Positions 1 through 12,506 of a stretch of 64,000 bases of DNA are shown piece after piece. Every line of letters starts with the position of its first letter. The stretch's first letter is position 1. This stretch comes from Malania oleifera (taxonomy: Eukaryota > Streptophyta > Magnoliopsida > Santalales > Ximeniaceae), in the NCBI RefSeq assembly GCF_029873635.1, contig NC_080428.1, forward strand, positions 62,111,957-62,175,956, read 5' to 3'. The translations under genes were made by a program, and so were the position numbers. Under the pieces are notes generated by a model. The model ran no database searches. It saw nothing but the letters and a program-made list of their open reading frames with translations, and was not told where the DNA came from.

Positions 1-70
1 GAATTTCATCGATGAGAAGAACAAAGGTTTCGTCGACGAAATTTGGCTTCGTCGACGAAATCTGCCAAAT
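1..70 (+). repeat. Fragment of Tekay-family LTR (palindrome array)
   Basis: Three copies of a palindrome related to TCGTCGACGA lie in the first 60 bases. The same motif is clustered in the U3 part of the Tekay-like LTRs at 40664, 50743, 57941 and 61674. This suggests that the window opens in the tail of a related LTR fragment running in from the left. Only the motif supports the call; no LTR terminus is visible. Confidence 0.4.
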
Positions 71-2482
71 TCCCAATTGCCCCTCTCTTTATTTATTAAA
101 CCGAGTTATCACGGTTCGGGTTCTTATAATGTTTGAAAATGAAAAGTTATTCTTATATAATTTAAAAATAAAAGATCAAATATCAATGATGTGCAAAATT
201 AATTTTTGCTTTTCTAATTTGATAAATTTTTTTTAATTTTGTTTTTATAACCAATCATGAATATGTGGATTTTGTCTTCTTCTTTTTTTGCCTTTTCTTT
301 ACCTGAAATATTCTAAGTTTTAAGCGATCTTTTAAGGTTCCTTTTGAATTAAAAATTTTGTTGGAATGAAATAAAATAAAATTAATAATAAAAAACTTAT
401 TATCACTATATTTTCTCTCAAAATATTAAATATGATTAGAATAAAATATATTCTAACGTGACTAAAAATTAAGTAAAATCAAATACTAATGATGCATAAA
501 ACACTAATAATTTCTCACTTTTATTGATAACAAAATATGAAAAATTAGATGCTTTCAAATTTTTTTTCTGTTTTCTTTAAGTTTTCCTTAGACAAGACTT
601 AAAAAATTTCTTTTTATGACCTTTAATCCTTTAAAAATGTATTTTGATATTAATAATTCAACAATACTTTTAATTCTACTAGAAAAATCGTTGCAAAACA
701 TTTTTTTCAACACTTGTAATCGAATTACCAAACATGGTTACAATAGATTTTCCTTCCTTGAAAAAGGGATTCAATGGTCTTAATTAATAATCTTATATTG
801 CTGGTTTTCTACTGCTTGTCAAACAACCGAAAACTAGATTTTATGATTTTCAGCTTTTTAAAAACTTGTTACCAAAAATTTTAATATCCATAAATAGTTT
901 TGTTAGATTAAATTATTCATTTTATACACTTTTAATTAAAATCAAAATTAAATAATCATGTGAATTTAAATATTATTAAAATAAAAATATACATAAATTT
1001 CAAAAAATAATAATAAAGCCAATTACAAAATACTTTTACTATTTTTCAATTGTCATGCCCAATATAATTTTTATTGTAAAGTAAATTTTGAAAGTAGAAT
1101 AATTAAGTTAAATAATTATAATAAATTTTATTTTCATTATGATAATTATTTGAATGTGTATTATTTGTAATTTTGTTAGTTTAATGATATATTTTATAAC
1201 ATTTTTTTATTTAAATATGAAAATTAAAATTTTTAATAAAATTTTTAATTTGTATTAGTTTTATAAATGCTAACAACATGTTATTGATTTCTAGTTTTTA
1301 GTTTTTATTTTTAGCTTTCATTTCAACTTTTCGTTTCTCTAATTTTTGACAATGATACCAAATGACATTTTAAAATTTGACCATTTGGCAAATTTGTTGA
1401 TCACCCAATTCATGAGTCAACTAACTGAATTACAAACTCATCATTAATTTTATATTTATATTTTTATGAACAATCATGTTAAATTATTTTTATAAAAATT
1501 GAATAAATTAATATGCTTCATTACTTCTAACAATAAAATACGAATATAATATTATTTTATTTATATTTGAATGAAAATAAAAAATTTATCATAAATTTTA
1601 AATAAAAATTTACAAACAAACCATTTCTATTTTTATCAGTTTTATTATATTTCGATTGCTCTTTAGCTAGCAAATCAAAATTTGGATACCAAACCAAACT
1701 AGTACCTATTAACCAATATGGCCAATCATTTTCGGAATCTAAAAATAAAATATTATTTGGAATTGTGAAAAGAAAATATTAAATTTAATAAAGTGACATT
1801 AATTAATTGAGAATTATTGAAAATCTTAAATAATATTTATGTGTATAAATAAGATTCGGACACTAACTATTATTATAAATATTTTAGGAATCTATGTTAT
1901 TACCATATGAATATTATTATTATTATGTTTCATGTAAGCAATATATAATAATATCAATATCAAAATAATATGTTATTTTAATTATAATTTTTAATATTTT
2001 CCGTAAAATAAAATAACATACTATTGTTTTTATTAATAGTATTATTAATTATGTTAATAATTTCATTTTTATATAATATTTTTATATTTTATTGTTAATT
2101 TAATGTATTTTTTGAAATTCTTACTTTCAAACATTGTCTTATCCACAAATAATTATATTTGCATCCTCACATAGTAAAATATAATATTAAAAGCTTATAT
2201 ATATATATATATATAAAAGTTATAAAAATATTGTTGGATAAGAGACCGCGCATCATTTTAGGTAGATGGATTTTGATGATCATCAACATTAATCATAAAG
2301 TTGGTGTACCTTTTTTAATTTTAGGTACATGTATGTTTGTTGGCCCCATTATGATAAAAGCAACTACCACAATAATGAATTACCAAATGATTTAAATCAC
2401 CGAATGGAACAAAACTAGCATATAAAGTAAATATTTTTGAATTTGATCTGTTCCCAAAAAACTTATTCTTGTACCCCAGTTT
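71..2482. other. AT-rich intergenic DNA, no gene seen
   Basis: Very AT-rich sequence with many short A/T runs and a (TA)n tract near 2196-2213. The few open frames are short, low in complexity and without recognisable domains. I see no RNA gene, splice-consistent exon or complete transposable element. Confidence 0.6.
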
Positions 2483-2900
2483 AGGGGTGGGCATACTTCA
2501 GTTAAAACCGAATTAACTGAATTTAATGAGTAAATTCGGTTAATTTGGTTCGGTTAAAAATTTATTCAATTCGGTTCGCTTTTAATTTTCATTAAATTTT
2601 AGTTTTTGATTTTCTGTTCGAATTTTGAGTTCGGTTAATTTCGTTAACCAAATAGTATAAATTAATAATAAATAATTATATATTATATTAAAATATTTTA
2701 TATATTATATATACTAAAATTATATATATATATATATTAATTTAGTTAAAATAGGTTAATCAATTAATCAAAATTCGGTTCGGTCAGTTTTGAGTATGGT
2801 TAATATGAAATTTTTGTTCGATTTAGTTAATGAGATTTTTTAATCGAAATTTTTCAGTTAATAAATCGAATTAACAAACTAACTAAATGTTCACCCGCAC
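2483..2900. mobile_element. hAT-type MITE, copy 1
   Basis: A 418-bp non-autonomous element. It begins AGGGGTGGGCAT and ends ATGTTCACCCGCAC, an imperfect terminal inverted repeat of about 12-14 bp. The inside is filled with TTCGGTTAA/TTAACCGAA-type inverted blocks and TA-rich sequence. The flanks CCCAGTTT and TACAGCTT match at 5 of 8 positions, which would be a decayed 8-bp target duplication. It is the same family as the copy at 5085-5530, whose 8-bp duplication is exact, and that copy supports the hAT assignment. There is no coding capacity. Confidence 0.6.
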
Positions 2901-3454
2901 TACAGCTTTCAAAAAATAAATATTCTAAATTTAAATTTCACTTGTAAAAATGGAAAGGGGCAACAACTTTCTCAATACATTTGCTTACTTTGTTTCTTTT
3001 TTTCTTTTTCATTTTTTGTTTCTAAAATTTGACAAAAATAATACTATAGAAATAAAAATATCTATGAGATTGTCCAACCCGACCGAAACTATCTACAAAG
3101 AATAGTTTCAAAAGTACGTATTTGAGCATGTGGTTCATTTAATGTATTTATTGTGCAAACTATCCGATCTAACCTAATTTTAGTATAATGACAAAAAAAA
3201 AGTAAAAAATAATAAATAATAAAAATTAAAGGAGAGAAAGTCAAAAGTTGCATATTGTTACTGTTGTTCTAACACTAAAGTTTCTTGTAAAAATTCATAT
3301 GAATTTAATCGTAATAGAGTTCAAGATTATGTCTTGAATGAAATTATAAAAGAATAAGATTATACTAATAATATCGATTTAAACTGAAAATTAGTTAATA
3401 AATTATTTAAACAAATATTTTGTGTTCTTTAAGTGATATGACACACACACACAC

Positions 3455-3488
<34 letters not shown>

Positions 3489-4668
3489 GTTTTGTGTTAA
3501 TATATGCGTGTGTAAGGGAGAGAGAGAGAAAGAGAGAGAGAGATCTATTGGAGAAAATTATCAAGTTCACAAGAGTAATACTAGGAATGGTGAACCTTGT
3601 TTTTTGTTTTGGACTCTTATATTGATATTTTTTTATTCCTCCCCTGTGGTGGTTTATGGGGTATATAGAGCCCGAGCCTCTCGTCGGATAGTTGTCGGGA
3701 TTCAATCCATCAGGGTATTTACAGGGCCCTACATCGACTCAAGAGATTCCGTGAGAGTCATACTTCTAATGTTCAATAATACAAATACGGATTAGGCTTA
3801 TACCCTGTATAAAAACTAAGACAAAAGGGGTTTCAGTAAAGAGAGATACGAAACAATACGAGATGTGAGAAGAAATACGTTTTGTTGTGTAACGTGAACT
3901 CGCTGTAGAGTAAAAGTGAATCTTGTCCCTTGCTTCAAACTTTCATATTAAAAGTTTCAAGTTCGATTTTTGAGAGTAAGGTGTGAAATGGTAGGAAAGA
4001 ATAAAAAAGAAAAGTATTATTGGAAACATTTAAAAGCAAAATGTGCATATAAGTCCATGCACTAAGAATATGTATTGTGTATAATGACACAGTAGACTAT
4101 TTGGGGAGAAGGGAAAAGAGGAAAATCATCCATGGTGGGTCTCCCCTGGTGGCGTGGGTTAGGTTCATTTGAAGGTGATGTATTGCTATTCTAGGTGCTG
4201 TCCAGCTCATCCATGCATGTAACATCATCATCACCATCATCATCGTCATCGTCATCATCATTAATATAATAATAATAATAATATTCCTTCCCTAACTCAA
4301 GATAGGATGAGGCTATGGATCATTCTATTGTCCCTTTCCCATTATCCCTTTTTCCCATTTTACCCTTGCACCATGAGTGGGTTCAACCTACTCAGCTCTA
4401 AAATTGAAGGGCAATATAGGGTACTGTCCCTTTCCCATCTTCCATCTTTATCCTTAAAATAATGAGTGGCTGATTAACCTCTTTTCATTTTTCAGGGGCA
4501 ATTTTGGAAACGCATTTGAGTTTTGGGGAGACTTTTCCGTATCCACCACATGATCCTATGGGCACTCAAAACTAGTTAGGACTTTGGTCTTTTGGGTCAC
4601 TGTGGGCGTGTAAGAGTCTAAAGATCAGCCTAATTAGTGCATTTGGCTGTAAATCTTGAACCTGCAGG

Positions 4669-4731
<63 letters not shown>

Positions 4732-5076
4732 TAGGTTTGAATTTCAAAGTTAAAGGTTTATGAATTTCGATGCATGTGCATTGCACGTTTCAAAATTGCA
4801 AGTGTTTGATGATCAAGGATCTAAGTTTTGTTTATGTGTTATTTCAGGATGAGTGTATGTAAGATTGAGTTAAGGTTAAAGCGTCCGTGCCCAAATTCAT
4901 TTTTGACCAATAAGTCAAAAAACTTAATTTATAATTGTGTGTTTATCCCGGTATTTTTGGTGAATTATATACTTTGGACTGATCACTTGAACTTTAAGGT
5001 GACTGTTATTCTAATGAATAACTTTTTTTTTTTTTCTTATTGTAATGTAAAAATACATAGATGAAAAAAAATAATA
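2901..5076. other. Intergenic DNA with microsatellites, no gene seen
   Basis: Mostly AT-rich. It holds an (AC)n/(TA)n compound tract (about 3441-3489), a (GA)n tract (about 3518-3542), a CAT/CGT trinucleotide tract (4223-4262) and a long (TA)n tract (4672-4727). The stretch 3595-3850 and the less AT-rich stretch 4080-4640 look unlike their surroundings, but I find no splice-supported exon or protein motif in either. The 102-codon frame at 3487-3795 runs through simple repeats and is not convincing. Confidence 0.55.
4672..4727. repeat. (TA)n microsatellite
   Basis: About 28 uninterrupted TA dinucleotides, the longest simple repeat in the left third of the window. It is a plausible polymorphic marker and a likely sequencing-length uncertainty. 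Confidence 0.95.
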
Positions 5077-5084
5077 ATAAAAGT

Positions 5085-5530
5085 AGGGGTGATCATAATT
5101 CGGTTAAAACTGAATTAATCGAGTAAATTCAATCGATTATCTTAAAATTTTATTCAGTTTGGTTCGATTTTTGGCTTCGGTTAGTTCGTTATAAATTAAT
5201 AATAAATCTTTATATATTATATATTAAAATATTTTATATATTATATATATACTAAAATTTATTTATTTATTATATTATATATATATTGAAAATTTATATA
5301 TACTATTTATATTATTTCTATTATATATATATATATATTAAAAATCTATAATTTATATATATAGGTTAAAATTGGTTAACCAATTTAATTGAAATTTGAT
5401 TTAGTCAATTTTAAGTTCGATTAAATATAAAATTTCAATCGATTCGGTTAATGAGTTTTTTAATCGAAATTTTTCGGTTAATTCGGTTAGTTAACCGAAT
5501 TCACCGAACCGATCGAATGTTCACCGTTAC
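5085..5530. mobile_element. hAT-type MITE, copy 2 with exact 8-bp TSD
   Basis: A 446-bp element of the same family as 2483-2900. It starts AGGGGTGATCAT and ends ATGTTCACCGTTAC, giving imperfect terminal inverted repeats. It is bounded by an exact 8-bp direct repeat ATAAAAGT at 5077-5084 and 5531-5538, the length expected for hAT transposition. The interior consists of TTCGGTTAA-type inverted blocks around a TA-rich core, with no open frame. The exact duplication suggests a younger insertion than copy 1. Confidence 0.75.
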
Positions 5531-5538
5531 ATAAAAGT

Positions 5539-6628
5539 ATGACAAAAAATCAATTAGTCAAATATAGAAAAATGCAATTTATTTAAGTAATTTGAATATT
5601 TTACAAATGTCGTAGCACTAGTGTAAGAATGTGTTAATGAACAAGGCCAATGGCTCAACCGTTCAAATTTTCAATGGACAACAAATAAAGTGAACTAAAT
5701 TAAATTTAAATTTGGAGTTTCCTATTGACTTCGGCCAATGTGAATCGACTTTTATAATGTCGTAGAAAAAACTACCAATAGTGCGTTGAAAAAGTAGCAC
5801 ATATACATCCAACTATTAATTTTTAAAATGAAATTTATCACATGATGAATATGGTCATTTTATTGATTTGAAAATAGTAAAATCTCATTTTAATTAATTG
5901 ATTAAATGAGATGTATCACATGGTGAATTCATTTTAAGATAAAAATACTAAGATTTTATTAGATATGATGTTATAAAAAGTAGCACCTATATGTGTATTG
6001 CACAATCTAATAATTTAAATTTATTTCTTTTATAATTATATCAGGAATCTTATTGTTTTCATAAATAATAAGATTTTTTTTAATAAATCTATAAAAAAAA
6101 CACAATATTAATATCAAAACCTATTTAATAAATTTTTATTAAAATTAAAATCAAATATTGATATTAAAATTAAAATTTGTTCGTTAGTCATGTTCATCGT
6201 AAGCCGACCAAATTAGGGTTCGGTGTTTATGCTAACACTTTAGAAACTTTTATTAAAGAAAAAGACTAAAAGAAAGCCATTTCTTTATTGGTAAAATTGA
6301 TTAAAAAGATAATGGGTACTTTATATATCGAATTATGATCTAATGTTTAAATTTTCTTTTTCGAGCATGTGTTTTTTTAGATATAAATAAATATTTCATG
6401 TGCATTGCACATGATTACGAGTGAATAATATTAAATAGTATTTTTAAATAGTGTCTAATATTATGTGTTTAATACAAGTTGACAATTAATTAAATTTCTA
6501 AGTCAACGTAAAAAATAAAATATAGACACAAGACATTGCTGTGGCATGGCACGTATACAAAGATAAGAAAATCCTAAAAATCGATTGGTACCTCAACTTA
6601 AAACCATACAACCTATTATGTATGTATG
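5539..6628. other. AT-rich intergenic DNA, no gene seen
   Basis: AT-rich sequence between the second MITE and the first TRIM. No domain-bearing frame, RNA gene or complete mobile element was recognised. Confidence 0.6.
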
Positions 6629-6633
6629 ATAAA

Positions 6634-6975
6634 TGTTAGAGAACTCATCCTCAAAACCTAAGTATTAAGAAAAGAGAGTTAAGAAAATCTTATATTGATT
6701 TTGGAACTGCTCACAGAGACGATATGGGACTGGACGGACATTAATACTCCCCCTCGAGTCCATGGGAGAAATGAGGTGACGAGAGCCCATGGAGGGAAAT
6801 GATGCGAGAAGAAATCCACCCCACGAAGGAGCCAAACAGCCTAAGGCCTAATTCTGATACCATGTTAGAAAACTCATCCTTAAAATCTAGGTGTTAAGGA
6901 GAGAGAATTGAGAGGATCTTATACTGACTTTGGAAGTGCTCATAGAGACGATGTGAGACTGGACAGACATTAATA
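6634..6975 (-). mobile_element. TRIM (miniature LTR retroelement), copy 1
   Basis: Two direct terminal repeats of 113 bp (6634-6746 and 6863-6975) flank a 116-bp interior with no coding capacity, the layout of a terminal-repeat retrotransposon in miniature. On the minus strand the repeat starts TATTAATGTCC and ends CTAACA. It is followed directly by TGGTATCAGA, the start of the usual initiator-tRNA-Met primer-binding site, and a purine-rich GAGGGGGAG tract precedes the other repeat. An exact 5-bp duplication ATAAA lies at 6629-6633 and 6976-6980. The two repeats differ at roughly a sixth of positions by eye, so the insertion is old. Confidence 0.8.
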
Positions 6976-6980
6976 ATAAA

Positions 6981-7437
6981 TATTAAATTTTAATATTTAT
7001 ATAAAGCTCAATAAAAATTAATAATAAATGCCTTCTTTATTCATCAAGTAAAAAATTAATAATATATATGCAAGGAGAAAGATAACTCAAACTTCGATGA
7101 GTTTCTTATGAAGGCAAGAAGATACTATTGAACCCACAATCTACTATTAATATATAAAAATCGATTAAACTACTTATACAAAAGTATTTTTCTGAAAAAA
7201 TGTTTGTTTAGAAGTATTTTTTAGGTCAATACTTTTTTATAAAATATAAATTTTCAAAAAATATATATTTTCCTTAAAAAAATAGTTTAGAAAAATAATT
7301 TTTGAAACATGTACTTGTTTAATTATAAATTAAACATTATTTATTGGTATAAATACATAAAATACGTATTTTTTTTTTTGTAAAAGTACTTATTTTTCAA
7401 AACACATTGTACTATGATGTAGAAACATATTAACACA
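6981..7437. other. AT-rich intergenic DNA upstream of the TPR gene
   Basis: Low-complexity A/T-rich DNA. No coding or RNA feature was recognised. It ends where the promoter-proximal repeats of the TPR gene begin. Confidence 0.55.
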
Positions 7438-7640
7438 CTTCAGAACGGTGTCGTTCAAAGGTAACAGCTTTGGCCCACTAAAAATGATGGACTTCGGATC
7501 ATAGCCCAATTTGGACTTCAGAACGGTGTCGTTAATCTAGAACACTTTCTTCCAAAGGCTGGCCCAAGCCCATAGCTCAATATGTAAGTAAATACGGCCT
7601 CAAGAGGTCGCGCCTCCATTGGGCTGGGCTTTCCATTTTA
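7438..7640 (+). promoter_or_regulatory. Promoter region of the TPR gene
   Basis: The sequence CTTCAGAACGGTGTCGTT occurs twice, near 7439-7457 and 7515-7533, each containing the interrupted palindrome AACG-N4-CGTT. Around them are several TGGCCCA/AGCCCA/GGGCT boxes, the site II type of motif bound by TCP factors and common in plant genes for plastid and housekeeping functions. No clear TATA box is seen before the start codon, which also fits a housekeeping promoter. Promoter identity is inferred from position and motifs. Confidence 0.5.
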
Positions 7641-7807
7641 CACGCCATAGCGTCCTTTCAGTTTTTTTCAAGAGCCTAAAGACGAAAAGGTCCAAAGATA
7701 TCTAGCTATTGACGTAATTACCCTTTTCACGTTACGCAGGACAGGCTCGCTCTGTGCAGCTTGCAGACTGCAGGTGGAGGCAGCCGGGCCGAGAAGTTGG
7801 ACAGCCG

Positions 7808-10800
7808 ATGGAGACCCTAATCTCAGAAAATCCCATTCACCATTTGGTTTCTCCATTCTCATCCTCAACAATTCTCTTCCACTTACCCCGAATTTCCCGG
7901 AGAAATCGAAGCTCTCTTCGCTTTTTCCCGGGAAAATGGCATTGCAGTCCCAAAAACGTTAGATTCTCATGCTTTGCGGCTTCTTCCGCACCCAATCCAT
8001 TGACTTATGGTGGGTGGGACGATCTGAGAATCGTTGGTGACTCAGACCGGTCTGGTGAGTCGGATCAGTTCCGTAATTTTCTGATTGCTATAGGAATCGA
8101 TGACAGAAAGTACGTAATCATGTTCCTCATTGGGGTTGTTTGCGCTTTGGCTATTTCTAGGATTAGGGTTTCTTCAATTGTTGTGTTTCCCGCTTCTGTT
8201 ATCGTTTTTGCTCTTGGCTTTTCATTTGGGTTTGTTAGAGGGGGGAGCATTAATCGGGTGAGTGGTAATCAGAGCAGGAGAAGATCCAAAGCTGATAATT
8301 TTAGGGTTTGTGATGAGAAATTGTGGAGTCTGGTAGAGTTTTTCAATGGGTTTGATGAAAAGGTTAGTAATCTAAAGAATTGTATGGGAAGAGCTGTTGA
8401 ATGCAGAGAAATCACTGTGGGTGATCTGGACAGTTATGTTAAGGTGATGGAATCAATCAAATTATCAGCTATGTCTGCTAGAAAGATTGTTGAAGGTTCT
8501 ATTGATGACATGGAGTTGTTGGGTAAGGGCGTAGAATCTAATGATGTTCTAGTTGAGAACCAGAAGCCAAGTAGGAGGAGGAAGGAGGTAGAGAGGAATG
8601 AGTTTGATTTCTTTAGGGTTTTTAGGGGTTTATTTGGAGAAAATTCTCTTGATTTGAGTATTGATAAAATGAAAGATGTTGTTAGGCAAGAGTTGATGGA
8701 GACAAGTGTGAATGGTAATAAGGGTAATGTAGTAGCCCCTTGGGTAAAAGATAGTGTTTTAAATTTGGTTAATGATAGTAAAAGAAATGCAAATCGTGGT
8801 TTTCCACAGGATACATCAAATAAACATGCTATGGATCAGGGTGACATGGAAAAATTTGGCGATGGGGCTGCAAGAACAAAAATAATTCCAGAAAGTGAGA
8901 AAATGGATTCAGCAGAGGTGAATGAAACTGCTAAGAGACCTCTTGGCAATGAAAAGTATAGTTACCAGAATAACAGATTGCAGTTCATGAACAGCCAACG
9001 AATTTCTACGAATACGAATCATGATAATGAAATGAAAACACGGGCATACCATGATAGTCTGCTTGATTCTATGGATTTTAGTGTCAGCCTGAAACATACA
9101 GTAACAGAGGCATCTTTCCGGCAAGAGCAGATGCTCAAGAACTCCAATGGAGCTTACATGGCTGATCACAGAAAAGAAGAAAATAAACAAGATAATTACA
9201 GAATTAGTTTTAGAGAAGAGAACGCGAGGCCTGAAGATGATCACCATCTGGCTGATCTCCATTCTGAGTATGAAAATGAGATTGGTTCGTCATCATCTTC
9301 AAGGATTTCAGATGATGTGATCTTTGATAGGTATCTTACAGAAGCCAATGGCCATCTAAAGCATGCCAGGGAGTGTTTAAAGATTGGGGGTGATGAAGGA
9401 CATGCAGAGGTCCTCCTATACAAGTCTTCTAATTTACTATCCAAAGCTATAGCCATGAAGCCCATGAGTTTATTGGCCGTGGGCCAATTGGGAAACACCT
9501 ATCTTCTTCATGGAGAACTAAAATTGAAGATTAGTCGTGAGTTGAGAACTCAACTTTCTAGGAGTGATCCCTCATTTGTGAAGAAACGGGTTAATGTGCT
9601 CAAGGGTCTAGATGATCAAGTCAGCAGTAAAGATAAAATTGCATCCGTTCTTGTTAACGTGTGTGAAGAGTGTGAAGGACTCCTTGTTGAGGCAGGAAGA
9701 AGGTATAGAATGGCTTTGTCAATTGATGGGAATGATGTGAGAGCTCTATATAACTGGGGCCTTGCTCTTTCCTTCCGCGCACAGTTAATTGCTGATATTG
9801 GACCAGTAAGCATTGTCCTTATTCCATTAGCTAATGCATATCATTTTTATAATTTTATTCATCAGCTTTCAAACTAGCCCTAGCCAGTTGGCTACATTTG
9901 TGATGCCTAGTTGTGTTAGCTATGTGATATTCATCTAAGTTTGATTGGAAACTGAAGGAACAGTTTTTCTGTCGAAGTAAAACGTTAGATAATTATCAAG
10001 ATAAACTTTCCTAAATTCATGTAAAGTAGTCTAGATTCAAGGATTGGCGCAACAATGCTTGCAGTATAATTATATGTATTCAATTATCATTTTCAGGAAG
10101 CAGCTGTTGATGCTGACAAGGTGTTCTTGGCTGCAATTGATAAATTTGATGCAATGATGTCCAGAGGCAATACCCATGCACCCGAAGGTATGGAAAACTT
10201 TATCCCCTGTCAATCAAATAGTGTGGTATGATCATGCTAATGTGTCACTGCAAGCATCGGAGAGGAATTTTAGCATAAGATTTTGGGAAATGAAGAAAAA
10301 TAATAATCATTCTTTTTATTATCACTTCATTCCAACTTTTTTTCTGGATACTTAACTTTCTATTCCAATTTGTACAGATCCAAAAGTTTCATTATAAAGA
10401 AGATGGAATGAATCTATGTTTTTGTCAAAGAATTAGGCAAACTATGTCATTTTCTCCCTTTATGAACTGGAAATAAAAGCGAGAGCAGAAGATAAATTAT
10501 TCGAAACCAGCACACATTTCAACTCTTGAAGGAGCCATAGCCCTCAGTATATGTCTCTTTACTCCATTAAATTCAAAATATTCAGTTTGCTGATGTGTTT
10601 CACAAAGCCATGCCCTTGCATTATCTAATGAACTCTAGATGCTGAATGCCTTCAGCCATGAGACTCAATCTGGATTATCCCGCACCATAACCAATATCAT
10701 TTGAATGTAGCTCAAATAAAATCTGAGTTGTGTTTTGGACTTGGTACTAGTAAATTAAATTCTTGGGTGGATTGCAGCTTTGTTTAGATGGGGTGTGGCA

Positions 10801-10971
10801 TTGCAGCAAAGATCTCGTTTACGGCCACGCAACAGTAGAGAGAAGGTTAAGTTGCTGCAGCAAGCAAAGAGGCTGTATGAAGATGCATTCGATATGGACT
10901 CGAGCAATCTTCAAGTAAGAGAGGCCTTGTCATCATGCATGTCTGAGCTCAATTTTTTTAGGGGCTTGTAG
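7808..10971 (+). CDS. Plastid-targeted membrane TPR-repeat protein (3 exons)
   Basis: Exons 7808-9805, 10097-10187 and 10778-10971 have GT-AG introns and join in frame to 760 residues. I start at the ATG at 7808 because the upstream in-frame reading begins only with GTG, and because the next residues form a Ser/Arg-rich plastid transit peptide (about 1-60). Two hydrophobic segments follow (about 103-117 and 121-143), so the protein is probably anchored in a plastid membrane. A long polar, low-complexity middle (about 150-490) leads to a C-terminal helical TPR-like domain (about 500-760). The motif LYNWGLALSFRA ends exon 1, and FRWGVALQQRS opens exon 3; this pairing is typical of plant TPR-like plastid proteins. 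TPR domains hold partner proteins, but the partner here is unknown. Reading through intron 1 adds a short false tail after 9805. An AATAAA lies at 11034-11039. The exon model is strong; the function is only at family level. Confidence 0.88.
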
Positions 10972-11033
10972 AAAATTTGTATCAAACGGTGAGCTCATTC
11001 TGCTTGCTCTCTGCTTTGTTCTTTTTTTTTTTT

Positions 11034-11039
11034 AATAAA
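11034..11039 (+). terminator. Poly(A) signal of the TPR gene
   Basis: AATAAA lies 63 bp after the stop codon of the TPR gene, following a T-rich run. A (TG)n microsatellite follows at 11060-11082. Confidence 0.5.
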
Positions 11040-11059
11040 TTCAATGCTTCTAGTTATCG

Positions 11060-11082
11060 GTGTGTGTGTGTGTGTGTGTGTG
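11060..11082. repeat. (TG)n microsatellite
   Basis: Perfect TG dinucleotide run between the two convergent genes. Confidence 0.9.
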
Positions 11083-11170
11083 TTTTTTGGGTTGAGCCCT
11101 AACCAACCATTAAAAAACAAAAAAAATAAAAACCCAATCCTCAAGTTGAATGCATATTTTTTTTCTTATT

Positions 11171-11176
11171 TTTATT
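11171..11176 (-). terminator. Possible poly(A) signal of the CBSX5-like gene
   Basis: TTTATT on the plus strand reads AATAAA on the minus strand, about 240 bp past the stop codon of the minus-strand CBS gene. The convergent TPR gene ends nearby, so the two 3' ends face each other across roughly 440 bp. Confidence 0.35.
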
Positions 11177-11413
11177 AAAAAAAACGGCTCTACAGTTGCC
11201 TCAGCAAGTCATTAAAACTAGAAACAGCCACGGCAGCACAAATCATCGTCCCGCTAAATATCCAAACCCTCACAATAACAGTAACTGGCAACACATAAAA
11301 ATCAACCTCATAATTTGTTCCCCTCTCATTTCCAAACAATGTCTTCGCGTAAGACCATTCTTGGCAATATGTCACTGGAACTTCTCTGTTCCAGCCCTCT
11401 ATGAATTCCATCT

Positions 11414-12453
11414 CTACCGAACGTGTTGCCGGAAAATTTTCAGCATACCGTAGAATGTCACAATTCCGGCCAAGCTATAGTCCTCTTCCACCACCCACAC
11501 GTAATTCACCCGATGGGCGAGCGCCTGAATCATCACCGCCACCAGCGAACTCCCCGGATAGCAAGCCACGGCTTCCGATTTCCTCACCATTCTGTTCGAG
11601 TGCCGGCCGGAGCGAGCCCTGATTCCCTTCCCCAACCCAAACTCCTCGTCCGAAGACGAACACGACGAAAGCGAAGAAACTGAAGACAATGACTGATCTT
11701 CTTCCATTAGCTCTATAACTGCTCCTAGATTCCTCTCCTCGAGCCTGGCCTTCACCGCCTGGACCAAGTCCTCCGGCGGTCCCCCGCAGTCGATGTACGA
11801 CATCAAGTCGCCGGCGGAGAGAGTCGCGACGGCGGCCGCCACCGTTTCATCGCAGCCCGCGAGAGTGAGGGGCGAGATTTCTCCGATCAACTTGCCGTCG
11901 TCGTCGACTACGGCGACGGAGGTCTGGTCGACGAGGGAGCGGGCTATGGCGGGGAGGGCGGCGGAAGCAGGGTCGTGGTAGTGGACGGCGAGGAGGTTGT
12001 GGGTGTCGATTATATCGAGGGATTGGAGGGAGAGTGCGGGGGTTGGGGAGAAGATGCCGATGGAGTTGAGGAGGAAGCGGATGAGGTCTTCTTGGGTGAG
12101 CCAGCAGTACTGGCGGCAGCCGCCGTGGAGTGTGAGGGTGGCGTCCGGCGACGGCGGTTTGATGAGGAGCTTTTTCCTGGAGGTGGAGAGCGCGGTGGGG
12201 GTCTGAATTGGGACCACCAGGTTCTGTGCGCCTTTCAGGATCAAATCTATGGCCTCCCGCAAGCTGAGAGATTCAAATTGAAAATGAAGATATTAGTACA
12301 CATGGAAAATTTTCATAATTAATTTTTTCACTCATATTTGGAGGGAAAATGAGCTGATGTTAGGCTTAGTTTGGCCATGCAGCTTTAAATATTTTTTCTA
12401 CAGAGTAAGGATACTTATGAAATAATAAAATTGCTTGAGAAAAAAAATAATTT

Positions 12454-12506
<53 letters not shown>

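Noticed and set aside
3487-3795. 102-codon frame after the microsatellite
   Set aside because: Begins in (TA)n/(GA)n repeats, has no recognisable domain and no splice or promoter support.
9806-9877. Extension of the TPR exon 1 frame by about 23 codons
   Set aside because: A GTAAGC donor at 9806 and an in-frame acceptor at 10096 give a better continuation into the TPR domain.
11190-11411. Open frame of 73 codons (minus) directly after the CBSX5-like stop
   Set aside because: It is out of the gene's frame, follows a stop codon at the family's usual end and has no domain; taken as 3' untranslated sequence.
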